NCBI GenBank assembly: GCA_036426205.1
Contig: WSYH01001237.1
Span: 54,857 to 118,856 of the forward strand
Direction of reading: 5' to 3'
Source of the DNA: Ascaphus truei
Lineage: Eukaryota; Chordata; Amphibia; Anura; Ascaphidae
Length of the DNA stretch: 64,000 nt
The position numbers and the translations under genes were made by a program. The notes under the pieces were generated by a model, which ran no database searches, was not told the origin of the DNA, and saw only the letters and a program-made list of their open reading frames with translations. Shown here piece by piece: positions 31,389 through 43,260 of the stretch; position 1 is the stretch's first letter, and each line of letters starts with the position of its first letter.

Positions 31389-31404
31389 GCATACAACTTT
31401 TTAT

Positions 31405-32265
31405 AACAGTATTATAAACAGAGACTATGGTCCATACTAAATGAAATACTAGATCTGTGATGTGATTGCCACACCTCAAATTAGTGGTGACATGTTGTAT
31501 AGCCTTGAAGGATAGTCCCTGTGGGCAGGGCTGCTGATAGAGGGGGAGAGCAAGGACAAGTGTCCAGGGCTGGTGGCTAAGGGGGCCCCAGAGGCCAGAC
31601 AAAGCAGATAAAACATAGCCTGAGGTCTGGCCGGGCCCAACTTCTTTGCCCAGCTGCTGGTCCTTTTGTTACCCCCAGGCCCTGGCTCTCCCCAGCTGCG
31701 GCCCTCCCTTACTGACACTGTTCCATGCTGAGGCTGTGATGTCGACGCCCGCCGGCCCCTCTGACGTCATGGCATGCCAAGCCCAGCTTCTGATGTACAC
31801 CGGCATGAGAGAGAGGCCCAGCACACGCCGGAATCAGAGGCTCGGCGTGGGACAGTGGGAGGGGTGGGGGAGGGGAGATTTGTATGTATTTGGGAGGTGG
31901 AATTTTTTGTATTTGGGGGGATGGAGGGGTTTTTGTATTTATTTGGGGGGGAGTTTTATGTATTGGAGGGGTAATTATTGGGGCTGGGATTGTGTGTGTG
32001 TGTGGCCGGGGGGAGTAGGGGGTAGAATGAGTGTGAGGGAAGGATTGAGGAAACAGTATTGAGTCTGGTAATTAATTGATGGGGGCGGGGGGGAGGAAGA
32101 GGAGAGAGGGGGTGTTAGAGAGGTAGACTGGAAGTGAGTGACAGGAGGGAGAGAAATACATGGCAAGAGGGGGGGAATGCAGAAGGGGGCTCTTGAGGTC
32201 TGAAATTGGGGTGCTCGCAAGACCGCCAACACAGGGTTGGGGGGGGGGGGGGCGGTCATAACTCT
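31405..32265. other. G-rich degenerate repeat, no gene
   Basis: Unique sequence to about 31830, then G-rich DNA with stretches similar to the hAT MITE at 42850-43260 (shared GGGAGAGAAATACATGG and GAGGT.TGAAAT). It contains no coherent ORF. Confidence 0.5.
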
Positions 32266-32269
32266 AGTC

Positions 32270-33700
32270 CTGGGCCCTCAGCGGCCCTGCCTGTTGGTTG
32301 GCCTGATGGTATCTATAAAAATGTCTAGATACACTGTAGGTCAAGACTTAACGGCAGATATTCCTCACGTGTTCTACAATGTGCACTCTAAGTGGCGTTC
32401 TGATTCTACCCACATATTGTAACTCACAGGGACACGCCAACACATATACCACATGGTCCATCCTGTAATTCAGACAATGTTCTCTCTCATATTGTTCACC
32501 TGACACTTTTGATACAAACTTTGTTTTATCTGTGGAGCAAAAAGTACCGTCTTTACAAGATAGGCATCCAAAAAAAACCTGTGGGTTTACTAACCAATTA
32601 CAGGTACTAGAACTCTTTATAGATCTAAAAGCACTAGATGCTAACTTGCTCCAAGTACAGGAGAGTTAAGAAGGATGTGCCAATGTTTTTAAATTAAATC
32701 TTTAATTTTAAAAGCCTCTCTATTATATAGGGTAATAAAAGATTTTTGGAAGATATGATCTTGTGTTACTACTTTATTGATGGTATTAATAAGGGTTTTT
32801 CTATCCAAGACGTTATTTCTTTCTAAAGCAGATTCAACTTTACTTTTATCATAATTCCTATCTGTGACAGGGTAAAGTCAAGTACTTATAATTATGCCTG
32901 GGAAACATACATCTGAGTCCTTCATCCAGCACTCAGAAGGTTAACCCAGTAAGACTACTTGGGCAATCAGGAAGTAAGCTGAGAGAGCTGACAATCAGCT
33001 AGATAAGGAGGCTAGTTTGTAGGAGTTGGCTGACTCAGACTACAGAGCTGTTCTGTGCAAGCTCCTATCCAGAAGGATTTCCTAAACTCTCTCTAGGGAC
33101 GGAGATTCCTTAACAAAGATAAAGTAAGGACTTTAATATTGGTCCATAACTATTGTGGTATATATTTAGGGGTTGGGAACTGGACAACGTCTGCCAGCCT
33201 GATAGATAGGGACTGGAATGTTTAGCAAGATCTCCCTATGAGGAGTAGGCATTCTTTTTATGAGTTTTGTTTTGCCTAAAAGGAACAGTGTGCCCAAATG
33301 TTTATTTGTGTTGTGGAGAAATAAAACCACTCAACATTTGGTTTACCCTGAAACTGCACGTGTGGACTATTGTCTGACATCGCCTACAGGCTGAGTTAAA
33401 TTTTCTTCCCATTTAAATTGTTCTAGGGCTATTATTACAATTGTAGTATCTTTCAAATGAGATTTAAGATTAACAATGTATTTTTGAAGAAAATAATCTA
33501 TATATTAAGATACATTCGAGGTCATGGGGACTAATCCCTGATATAATAGGCCTCGCAGGTGGATTTTTTATATCCTTGTAGATTTTGTGGAGGAAATAAA
33601 AAAGTGGCAATTTCAGTTTCTCTTTCAGAAGATATTTAAATACATCTTCCTTTAAAATGCCCATATTTTTACATCAAGGTTCTGGTATCCAGGGAGACCC
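32270..33700 (-). pseudogene. Penelope-like element remnant, interrupted
   Basis: The minus strand gives a GIY-YIG region with DHVVYVLACPCELQYVG (~32430) and a preceding linker (NYDKSKVESALERNNVLDRK, ~32850). Upstream beyond an inserted LTR-like sequence (32863-33388) is an RT fingers fragment, LPLFYFLHKIYKDIKNPPAR (~33610). Multiple stops; dead. Confidence 0.75.
32863..33388 (+). repeat. Putative solo LTR in PLE remnant
   Basis: 526 bp starting TGTGACAGGG and ending CGCCTACA (TG...CA), with AATAAA at 33320-33325 near the end. PLE sequence lies on both sides. No TSD is visible, so the call is tentative. Confidence 0.45.
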
Positions 33701-33869
33701 TGAACCGGTAGTGATTCAGACATCTCATGAGGAACGCCAAGACCAGCGTGTGTGGAGGTGAGATCGCGGAGACTCAGTCTCTCCCCGTCCACTCTTCACA
33801 GAATTTTTGTCTGAAATTGCTGTTTAATTCTTGAAGAGTGAGTGCACTCTGTTCCGTTTTTGAAAAAGA

Positions 33870-34471
33870 CAGTATGAACTAGAGAGAGTGCAGAGAAGGG
33901 CCACCAAATTAATAAAGGGGATGGACAATCTAACTTATAAGGAGAGGCTAGCTAAATTAGATTTATTGACATTAGAAAAGAGGCGTCTAAGAAGGGATAT
34001 GATAACTATATACAAATATATTCAGGGACAATACAATGAGCTTTCAAAAGAACTATTCATCCCAATGGCAGTACAAAGGACTCAGGGTCATCCCTTAAGG
34101 TTGAAGGAAAGGAGATTTCACCAGCAACAAAGGAAAGGGTTCTTTACAGTAAGGGCAGTTAAAATGTGGAATTCATTACCAATGGAGACTGTGATGTCAG
34201 ATACAATAGATTTGTTCAAAAAAAGGTTGGACATCTTTTTAGAAAGGAAAGGTATACAGGGATATACCAAATAAGTAAACATGGAAAGGATGTTGATCCA
34301 GGGAGTAATCTGATTGATAATTCTTAGAGTCAGGAATTAATTTATTTTTCCCCTTATAGTATAGTAGTATAGATATAGGATAACGTATCTTTCGTCTTAA
34401 GTTAGCATAGGTTGAATTTGATGGACGCATGTCTTTTTTCAACCTCATCTACTATGTACTGTAACTATGTA
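33870..34471 (+). pseudogene. CR1/L2-type LINE 3' end
   Basis: A plus-strand frame of 129 residues (33888-34274) has the C-terminal LINE pattern [39 protein letters not shown] and VRAVKMWNSLPMETV. It is followed by a 3' UTR ending CTACTATGTACTGTAACTAT. 5'-truncated. The same 3' end occurs inverted at 61511-62135. Confidence 0.85.
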
Positions 34472-34757
34472 AATATAAATGACCAAATTATTTGGATTAT
34501 CTGCACTATTATACCCTTCTTTCTTTTCCAGCAAGATAACCTGAATCACTGTACGAAAAAGGTTTAATCTGTTCTTTGCCACAATGGATACATGTGTGTC
34601 TAAATGCTAGAAAATATTAGTGGAATTCATATATGAGATCACCAACCACATTCCTATAGAAGATAAATTATTGCACCATGGTGTCCTTATCTTTTCTTCT
34701 ACAGTAAAACCAGTTAGTCATTTAAGTGCCATCCTTTTTATTATTGTTTGACCTTAC
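34472..34757. other. Intron sequence, no feature seen
   Basis: AT-rich single-copy-looking DNA between a LINE fragment and the PDE10A exon. Confidence 0.5.
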
Positions 34758-34913
34758 CTGTTGGTGACGAGGACAGAAGGCTTCTTTCCCCCTGTGTCTG
34801 TGAAGCTCCAAGATTCCAATAAGATCACCAAGTGCAGTGACCATTGGCAAACAAAGAACAGACTGGATACGAGTCCTTGAGTCCTGTCCCGTGCCTTTGG
34901 GAAACCGGTCATC
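34758..34913 (-). CDS. pde10a: PDE10A-like GAF-A domain exon
   Basis: A 156-bp exon (52 codons, phase 0 both ends) on the minus strand. Acceptor TTTCTTTCCCCAG lies before GATGAC and donor GTAAGG follows CAG. It encodes [20 protein letters not shown] then [17 protein letters not shown], which corresponds to the GAF-A segment of vertebrate PDE10A, a dual cAMP/cGMP phosphodiesterase. The frame joins perfectly to the upstream exon at 56723 (ending EDILG). No stop or frameshift. Substitutions such as HRHRG, CPRHQQ and QDSRTR are more than I would expect for an orthologue of this conserved enzyme, so a diverged paralogue is possible. Confidence 0.9.
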
Positions 34914-35480
34914 CTGGGGAAAGAAAAGTAAATAAAAAATTACATTAAAATGTAATTAAAAAGTGCAATCCTTTGTGTAGTTACATTTTTGATGGTGGAG
35001 ACACCGTTCGTCAAACAATGGTCACATCTATCAAGTCTTACTGGTTTTATCCCGGGGCTTAATACGTCACCTGTAAACTGAGGTAGACCAAGGGGCAGCA
35101 GCCAGCAACTTTTCTACTTCTCAGTAATCATTTAGAATGCATTAGGCTAGTCCCTCACCCCTCAATAAATTCTCTTTCTTTCATTAAACCTACCAATCAT
35201 GGCAAAATAAAAGATAATATTTTTATAATTTTTTACTATGGCCGTGCCCTGCGTATTCTGCCTTTACTGATGTTAAAACCTATATACTACACTATTTATT
35301 TATATCAAACATTTAAACTGTTACAGTACATCTAAATTACACTTTCATCAAAACCAAAAATTATTTGTTATGATTAAAAAAAAAAAATCCTCTACAAAAT
35401 CAAGTTTTACAGTTATCATAACTGCCTAAATTAGTAAAAAAATAAATGTAAAAAAAGTCAGACAACATCCATATTATATA
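34914..35480. other. Intron sequence, no feature seen
   Basis: AT-rich, with A/T homopolymers. No recognisable repeat family or exon. Confidence 0.5.
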
Positions 35481-35485
35481 ATCAA

Positions 35486-35556
35486 GCAAGAGAGAGAGAG
35501 AAAGAGAGAGACAGAGAGAGAGAAAGAAAGAGTAAGAGAGAGGAGAGAGAGAGAAT
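35486..35556. repeat. (GA)n microsatellite
   Basis: GA-rich run with few interruptions, directly before a palindrome. Confidence 0.95.
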
Positions 35557-35745
35557 CTGAAGAAGGGAAGCGAAGCACAGCTGTGGAACAGTGGGGCCAC
35601 ACACCAACGAGATGGGTTAAAAATAAACTTTATTTATTTATGATGCGATCGCATCATGGAATAAAGTTTATTTTTAACCCATCTTGTTGGTGTGTGGCCC
35701 CACTGTTCCACACCTGTGCTCACCATCCCTTCTTCGGATCACCTC
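35553..35745. repeat. ~190-bp palindrome
   Basis: Arms of ~85-90 bp with few mismatches: ACAGTGGGGCCACACACCAA at 35589-35608 and its complement at 35687-35706. The centre is GATGCGATCGCATC. Outer sequences CTGAAGAAGGG and CCCTTCTTCGG are also inverted. It is either a palindromic MITE or two fused repeat ends. Confidence 0.85.
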
Positions 35746-36180
35746 TGCTGCTGCTGCTGCTTGGCGTTATGCACGCACATGGATGAATTGCCTAATATGT
35801 GAGTACTCTTCTCTTCTTTACTTGGATGGGGAGACCATGACCTTTTATTGAGTGCGACTCCAGGGCCTTGGTCCCAGTGACATACCACTACATGATTATT
35901 ACATTACCTGACAGCTTATGGATGTTACTACATGGACGGTTCATGCTTATACTATGCCTTAGGAGAGTTATTTATGCACCAGGTCTATGAGACTTACGAG
36001 GCTTTATTATAATTCATCTGCTACGGGACTATACTTATCATTAAGAAGCTTATGTGGATTTATGGTTCCTCTGCTACTGAGCACCGAAGTTTGGAATTCT
36101 TTCCAGTGTGTGTGTGTGTGTATATATATATATAACCTGAACTAAGCCTTGCCGCAGTCCTGTACCCTGCAGAAAGTACA
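35746..36180. other. Intron sequence with TG/TA microsatellite
   Basis: No coding signal. (TG)n(TA)n at ~36107-36134. Confidence 0.5.
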
Positions 36181-36380
36181 AACAAATAGCTGCAACATCT
36201 GTTTCATATGTCTGCAACCCTGCCTTTCCCCATTATTTCTTAGCATACAATGCTTCAAATGCTGGTAATTACATGCACACAGTGTGTCACCTTTTACTTC
36301 TTATCCATTTTAACATGGACCCCTATAAGCTTATGCCTGCCGTATTACACAGTTTTTCAGCACAACCTGGCTAAAGAAGT

Positions 36381-36467
36381 ACATAGCCAGTAAACCTGCT
36401 CACAAACAGTTGTTTTGACCTTTCAGGTCTCATCAATGTGAGAATGCTTATACTGGCTTCTCTATGT
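36381..36467 (-). ncRNA. Decayed hammerhead ribozyme
   Basis: Box 1 TTGATGA (C to T) and box 2 AAAA in place of GAAA, with stem II GACC/GGTC kept. Loss of both C3 and G12 should abolish cleavage. Confidence 0.65.
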
Positions 36468-36695
36468 GAAGCTGGAAGCGGTTTCAACCACACATTAAAT
36501 AAGTTATGGCGGTAAAAAGTTATAAAAACCCTCCACCGTTCATTGTACTGCGTTAAAAAAATAATTGACCACTTGTGAGCACATTCACAAGTCTCAAACA
36601 GGTCTGCAGCCCTGCCTTTCCCCATTATTTCTTAGCATACAATGCACTGCAGCTAGCGATTCTGGGTAATGACATGCAAATGAGCACAAAGTATA

Positions 36696-36765
36696 ACCTT
36701 CCTCACAATGATGAGACCCAAAAGGTCAGCATAGCTGTCTGTGAGTAGGTTTAATGGCTATGCAC
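36696..36765 (+). ncRNA. Decayed hammerhead ribozyme
   Basis: Box 1 ATGATGA, stem II GACC/GGTC kept, box 2 mutated to AGCA, CTGTC triplet kept. Inactive by sequence. Confidence 0.6.
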
Positions 36766-36990
36766 TTCTTTAACCCAGGCTGTGCTTAAAAAGCTGTAAT
36801 ATGGCAGGCATAAGCTTATAGGGGTCTACGTTAAAATGGATAAGGAGCAAAAGGTGACACCGAGTGCTCATTTGGATGACATTACTCAGAAACCCTGGCT
36901 GCAAAGGAAGCATTGTAGGCTAAGCGATAATGCGAAAGGCAGGGTTGCAGACCTGTCTGAGACATGTGAATGTAATCACAAGTGTTATTT

Positions 36991-39900
36991 TTTATTTGCT
37001 TACATAACTTATTTAATATCTGGGATAAAAAATAGTGAATTTCTCAAACAATAGGCGTTATATATATTATGGTTACATTTTTTAGATTGTCTTGTATCGG
37101 GTATGGCACAGGAAGCGGAATGCCGGGCTCCTTGTGATGTAACCATTACATCATGCATTGTCTCCCTAAATTAGCCTCTGCTGGTTGTAGTAGCTCATCT
37201 GCACTTCTGAGCTGGAATAATCACTAAAAGAGATCTGAGTTACTTCTATTTAAAAAGTAAAAATAAATGTTAAACAGAAGGGGAAATTGGATCTTATTGG
37301 TGTCAAGAAGGGGCAGAGGGACCCGCTTCTAATATTTTAAACTCTTTATATGCCCTCACCCCTCGACCCGCTGGTTTCTACCTTCTAAACCAGTAAGGGG
37401 AGGGGTGACATTGGTGGCGTCTAGCAGCAGAATGAGCATCAGTACAGACTCTGACATTGTGCTGTATGCGGAAGGCTATCTCCATGCTGCTTTAATGGGG
37501 GTATTTTAGATGCCATTGGGGAGTTTTGTCTTGCCAAGGATGTAGTCTAAGAAGAAAACATTTTCAACAAAGATTACCGGTTACAAATGTTTTTGTGACA
37601 AACATATTACCCATGTCTAAATTCCTTGTAGTGTGTACCTATAGAAAATATATACTTTCATTGGAGTATTGTTATGCTATATTGGAGATTCTGCTTGCCA
37701 ACAATGGCACCTACTGTATAGTGTTTCTCATGGAAAAATCCAGGCATAAAGAGACTTATGCAGTTTTACTAGTTTGGGGCCACTATTTACTAAAAGAGTA
37801 CCTAAACTTTAACATATCTGATATCAGTGTACTAAGGGGACCCAAGGCAATAACATTTAGTATGCCTTTCTATGATTACAGTACATTGAGCTTGTGTGAG
37901 GAATATTGATGCAAAGCCAAAGACAGTGTAAATTTATGAAAAAAATGTAAAGACCACGGTTTTCAACAATTCACTTCCAGAAATATTTTTGTGGAAACGC
38001 TTGTTACCCATGTCTAAAATGTATTGACGCAATTTTTTTTTTGTACTTTTCCCAATGGCAGCACACACCAGAGTGTTTATGTAATCCTTCCCCTTTGATG
38101 AGACACAAGCTTTATGATTGGCTGGTATGGCCTGCAGAGCTGTAATTAGGTGTCTGACGAGGGCTCAATTTTAAGCTTCTAGCATCTAATAATAATAATC
38201 AGAGTGAATGCTATTACTGAAGGGGAGGACTGAGCATTCTCTGCCCAAGAAGCCATAATATGTCTAGTGAACTGGCCCTATTGCCTTGTGGAGCCAATTA
38301 AATGTATCTATGGAAACCATTAAATCTGCTGGTAAGAGACGTGCCTGCAGGCTATGAATTGGTTTAGATTCTCTAGGTCTATAACTAGTCTGTTACCTCT
38401 GGTGTCATTCGTGACCAAGAGGATAATAAGGTAGAATATACTAATTTACCTTCCTGAGAAGGAGATACTAAAGTTGCTTAAATACTGCCTTATAGCTTGG
38501 TTTAGGGCTAAATATTAGAAAGCAGGCTGAAGGTTTACCACAAGTTTGTTCAGGGCATTTGAAGGAATTCTAACGAGCATCCTTTTAGGATTGCCGAAAG
38601 CACCCATCTGTCTGAGGTTGTTAGCATCCACTGTTATAGAAACCTGATTCGTTTTCCTCCCACAACTTGCTTGGCCCCTCCAAAGTCCTACAGTTAAAGA
38701 CTGTGGCTTGGTATTAGATGAATCATATCTGTGGTATGAAAGCAGCCTTCCCTCTGAAGCATCATGAATTCTTATCGGCCGAAAAAACATTTCATCTGTA
38801 GACAGGACCTATCTCTATTCTACTTTCTATTTTATGGCAAGAATTTACTCTTTGCTCATAGTCAGGTTTTCAATTGGAATATCCAAATATATCCAAAAAT
38901 AAGTCTAACATCCATAGTTTGAGCCACAGCGATCAAAGCAGCCATTTTCTCTGGCCAAAAGCTTGATGAGGTCGAAAGAAGATTCACAAAGGAATTATAC
39001 TGCCAACGTATATATATATATATATATATTTTTACAATTTTAGATCTTTAAACCCCTTTCATTAAGTCATCTTCCATATTTAACAACCTGGTTTTCATAG
39101 ATCTCTAAAGGCTGCAGAAGAAATAACTGTATTGCATGCTGCCCATGTAGCTGAGAAAACTTCTCAGTGAGGCATCGATTCATCTATCCATTGGATCCAT
39201 AAATGCAGATGCATCTTCCTCAGAATTATGGTATTTTTTTTAGAAAGGCTAGCAATTGGAGGAATTCGCATCCTGAGTTCACAATATATACATACAGTAT
39301 ATCTAAACCACTGTGACAAATAAGACTTCTTGTCAGGTTACCATTGTTTGTGAATAATCTCTCTGATTACCTCATGGACTGGATAGAATCTCTATTTTTT
39401 CAGAGGACTCAAACATGACGTATTGCTTTCTGAGTGGTTCCTTTATGTCCTAAATCTGTATAACTTCTCTCATTCATTTGAGCTTGTCAACATATAAAGG
39501 GGACAAAAAAGATTTTTCTTCAACATCAGCATCTATCTCTGATGATTTTTGTTCCACTTCGTATTCAGGATTTAGGTATGAGTTTTCAGACTATAGAACA
39601 TGCGGTGTAGTCTGTTGCAAAATAGATGGGCAAACAAATGGAGTTGCCACACCTGCTTGCTCAGACTATGAGGCCTATTTTAGTAGCGTCGATAACTTTG
39701 CTAACATCTTGAATGGTTTGGCATGTTCCCACCGAACGGTTTGTCAATTGTGTTATCACTGTATTCAGAAAGAATCTGAAACCATCATAAACCGTGAGGT
39801 AGGAAAATACCAGTACCGCTCGATGAAGCAGCAATGTGATCTCAGCTTTTTTCTAAGTTCTCTCCATGCGATTTTCTCGCAATCTGAGCTGCAAAGAGAG

Positions 39901-40319
39901 CTGCATAGAGAGAGCCACCTCTCCCTGCACAGCATTCACAGAAGACTGCAGTGTTTTTATTTACATTTTAATATTAGTGTGCAGGAGCAGGGAGTATCCG
40001 GAGCTGAACCCCATTCATTTCAGGTCCATGGACCTCCTACTTCCGGAGATACAGGCCCTGGTATGGGGTGCCGGTATCTCCTATGCGTTCAAATGTCCTG
40101 GTCACGTGACGCGGGAGATTTAAACATTGAATGGGGATACGGCAACCCATACCGGGGCCTGTAACTCGGGAAGCAAAGGGTCCCCGAGGCTGAAATCAAT
40201 GTGGTTCAGCTCAGGAGTCCCCTGCTCCCGCACACTTGTATTAAAATTTAAATAAAAACAGCTCATTCCCATAGCGGCGAGCAGCTAACTCAATGAAGGA
40301 GTTAAACCTGAATACCCTG
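36991..40319. other. 3.3-kb intron stretch, no recognisable gene
   Basis: Contains a TA run (39008-39029) and a block (~37790-37870) resembling 54190-54250 (shared GTGTACT.AGGGGAC). The 228-codon open frame at 39478-40164 shows no homology that I recognise and lacks splice context. I see no supported exon. Confidence 0.5.
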
Positions 40320-40445
40320 TTTATTGGGGACAGAGGTGGTGGATGAAGGGGGTTGTTCCCCCAGGGTGGGTGGTAAGGCCAGCCGGGAAGGTTGCGGGAG
40401 GAGTTAACACCTTCACTACCATAGTAGTGGTAATCGCTATGGTAA

Positions 40446-41288
40446 TGTAACGGGCGTGCTCGCTATTAACCGGAACCGGACCGCAGGGCTGATGTTGGGA
40501 TGTGAATACACCGACCTTAGGCCGCGCAGCCGGTTCTGGATTGCACATTTCGTAGTCGTTCATAGCAGGGTCAGGGTTGGAGACAGTAGCAACATCGATA
40601 TCCAAGCAGGGGTTTGGCAACGGAAAGTCAGGTGCGCTCTGCTTCAGCATAGGAGCAGCACGGGAGTGGCCTCTGCGCGAGGAGCGGGAACAGCCCATGG
40701 TACCAGTCACCGCAAAGGGAGAAGGCAGACCGGAGTAGTCACACCGCAAGGCAGCACTGGCAAACCAGTTCTTCAGCACAGGAGTCCGAAACAGGCCTCT
40801 GCGAGGAGAGAGGGCAGCAGACCTCAGCACTCAGAAGGCAGGCCTCTGCTATGAGAAAGGCAGCAGGCCTCAGGGAACAGGGAGCTGAAGGATAATGCTG
40901 GTGATCCAATGCTTCAGCACAGGAACCAGGACACGGCCTCTGCAATGGACATATATAGCAGGCCCCAGGAACAGGAACAGAGAACAGGAACCAGATATGG
41001 GAACAAGATACAAGAACAGGATGGCCAAACAGGTAGCTTGTGGCAAACACAGTTACATCCTATGACAAAGGACTATGCTCGACACTGAGGCAATGTAAGA
41101 GAGCAGTATAAGAAGGCCAGCGGGCCAATCTCAGGAGAGAGGTGTGGGGGCATTCCTCCAATGAGAGAGCACCGAGGCAGGACTGCAGTAATTGCCAGCA
41201 CAGGTGGGATGTGAGGGGAGGTTGTCTGTAAACAGCACAGTTCTGTAAGGAAAGGATTTCCACCAAACTCAGGCACGGATTCCTTACA
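40446..41288 (-). repeat. Solo LTR with 5-bp TSD GGTAA
   Basis: 843 bp, TGTAACGGGC to GGATTCCTTACA, flanked by GGTAA at 40441-40445 and 41289-41293. Same family as the LTRs at 3421-4274 and 5276-5696. A minus-strand frame (from 40830) encodes a relative of the 1169-aa ORF N-terminus. Confidence 0.92.
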
Positions 41289-42262
41289 GGTAATGAAGGA
41301 GTAAACCACTCTGCTACCCACCCGAGTAGCCTAACAAACCAGCCTTGGGGCAACTACCCCTTTCACCGAATCCCTATACCCCCAAGAAATATTAAAAAAC
41401 ATAACGACCTTAATACCCACCTCCTCTACCCCCAACAACCCTCCCAACACATACAGTACAGTAATGGGCACAATTACTATTATTCACATCTGGATAATAG
41501 CTCATTTGCCCATTAAAAATAAAACATTATCCAGCCAGCATAAAGTAAATAAAAGTTCTACTTGCCCCTGCCAGGATGAAGGCCATCCTCATCGCCATCC
41601 TCCATGTCCATGTACTCCGTGGGCAGCAACAGTACAATAAAAAAACAAACTAATGGCCACTAACCCTTTAATCACCTTACTGGTTAGTAACCACTATAGT
41701 AATTAAGGGGTTAACCCCCCTCCCCACCAACCCGGGCGGCCTAACCACCCTCCCCAGGGCAACTACCCCTACCCTCTGCCAATCAATGGGTAAAGTGGTA
41801 CATCATGCCCATATAATATGGGTATGATTTGCTTCTATGGCAGTCAATGGACAACCTAAAAAAAACAGCGTTAAAAATACTCAAAAATTTAAAAAAAAAT
41901 TAAAATCATCAAAAAAACACAATAACTAAAATCAAGAATAAAAAACACACAATAATAAGAATCCAAAAAAACACAAGAAGAATCAAGAATCAAAAAACCA
42001 CAATAACACGAATCAAAAATAAAAAAAACACAACAAGAAGAATCAAGATAAAAAAACACAATAAAAAAAAAACAAGCATCAAAAAAATACAATAAAAAAA
42101 TGCAATCAATGTTTTTCTTACTTTTGGCATCTTCACCATCCCATTCTGAGTCCATCAGCAACAGCAGGAACCTCTTGATACTCAACGCAATGATCCTCAA
42201 CCGCAGGTAAGTCCTTCTTCTTCCTTATCTTCATCTGTCTATTGTAATCCGTAGGTCGATGT

Positions 42263-42712
42263 TTTCCCGTCAGCTTCTTAAGATCAAATGAGACGAGGCA
42301 GGTCTTTTATAAGGTTTGTGATGTCACATTTGAGTGTCAGATGGTACAGCTCCAATCCGATTGGATGCTATACCATGTGACAGTTTTCTGTTGTTGTTTG
42401 TTTTTAAGAATGTTATATCTTAAAGGTAGGTCGTCACATCCTTAAAACAAAATGGCTTCCATCACAAGGTACTGGAACCAATTTGATTGTGAGATATACC
42501 TTGTGAGGCATCACATGGTACATTCCCAATCCAATTGGTTGTAGTACCATGTGACATCTTACATTTTGAAAGGATGTGACATCATCTTAAAGGGATGATG
42601 GCACATCCTTATAAAAAAATGGCTGCCATCACTTGGTACTTCAACCAATCGTATTGTGTGTGTACCTCATGGTATATCTCACAATCTGATTGGTTGAAGT
42701 ACCATGTGATGA
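42263..42712. repeat. Loop region with repeated ACCATGTGA words
   Basis: Short motifs such as ACCATGTGAC, TCCAATC..ATTGG and TTGGTTG.AGTACCATG recur in both orientations about every 60-100 bp, giving local hairpins between the fold-back arms. Confidence 0.65.
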
Positions 42713-42849
42713 CAGCCTGTCCCGTCTCATTTGACATTAAGAAGCCGACGGGACAACATCTGCCTATGGATGACAATGGACAGGTGAAGATAAAGAAGAA
42801 GATAAAGAAGAATGTACCTGCTGTTGAGGATCATTGCGAGTGTCTAGAG

Positions 42850-43260
42850 CAGTGATTCCCAACCAGAAAACGGACCATAGCCCCCCCCCCCACCATCCCC
42901 CCTGGTGGTGGGGTTTTTTGGTATGTATTTTATACGGTGGATTGATTGAGAGTGGGGTAATTGACGGAAGGTAGGGGCAAGTGAGAGAAGGAGGGGGGCG
43001 GGAGGGAGTGAGAAAAAGAGGGAGTAAGAGTGAGACACAAGGGATAAGTACATGCAAGGCGGGGATGGGGGGAGAGTTAGTGAGATGGATGGGAGAGAAA
43101 TACATGGGTAGATTGTGGGAAATAGAGGTGGCTCGTGAGGTGTGAAATTTTGCGACTGACCCCTGTCGAACCTATTATGTGTCAGCCAGATAGGGGTTCC
43201 CCGAGATTTTTCTAAATACTTCAGGGGTTCCTCCAAACAAAAAAAGGTTGGAAATAACTG
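42850..43260. mobile_element. hAT-type MITE with perfect 8-bp TSD
   Basis: 411 bp. The left end CAGTGATTCCCAACC and the right end GGTTGGAAATAACTG form terminal inverted repeats like hAT/Charlie elements. The perfect 8-bp duplication GTCTAGAG is at 42842-42849 and 43261-43268. The interior is G-rich with no ORF. Confidence 0.93.

Larger units (their letters stand above)
12141..31404 (-). mobile_element. Nested Tx1/L1 LINE bracketed by a 16-bp TSD
   Basis: The direct repeat GCATACAACTTTTTAT occurs at 12141-12156 and 31389-31404. Between them, minus-strand L1 parts run in order: ORF1 (31388-30815), ORF2 RT (29375-27812) and ORF2 C-terminus with 3' end (14131-12157). The 3' end abuts an A/T-rich tail (AAATAAATAAA on the minus strand). 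The element is 5'-truncated inside the ORF1 coiled coil. An L2-like LINE and, within that, an LTR-element array inserted later. Confidence 0.88.
36181..36990. repeat. Head-to-head pair of ribozyme repeats
   Basis: Left unit carries a minus-strand hammerhead remnant (36381-36467) and right unit a plus-strand remnant (36696-36765). Arms share TCTGCA.CCCTGCCTTTCCCC and its complement at ~36940. Older than the 6630 and 48670 copies. Confidence 0.75.

Noticed and set aside
35641..35760. CTG-repeat expansion (CTGCTGCTGCTG at ~35748)
   Set aside because: Only four to five units; within normal background.
36381..36467. Active hammerhead
   Set aside because: C3 and the GAAA box are mutated; listed as decayed only.
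37526..37909. 127-codon frame containing a phrase reminiscent of GAF domains
   Set aside because: On the strand opposite to the PDE10A exons, no splice sites, and similarity limited to a few residues.
39478..40164. 228-codon open frame on the plus strand
   Set aside because: No homology that I recognise, no splice or promoter context; the right part overlaps repeat-like DNA. Probably a chance open frame.
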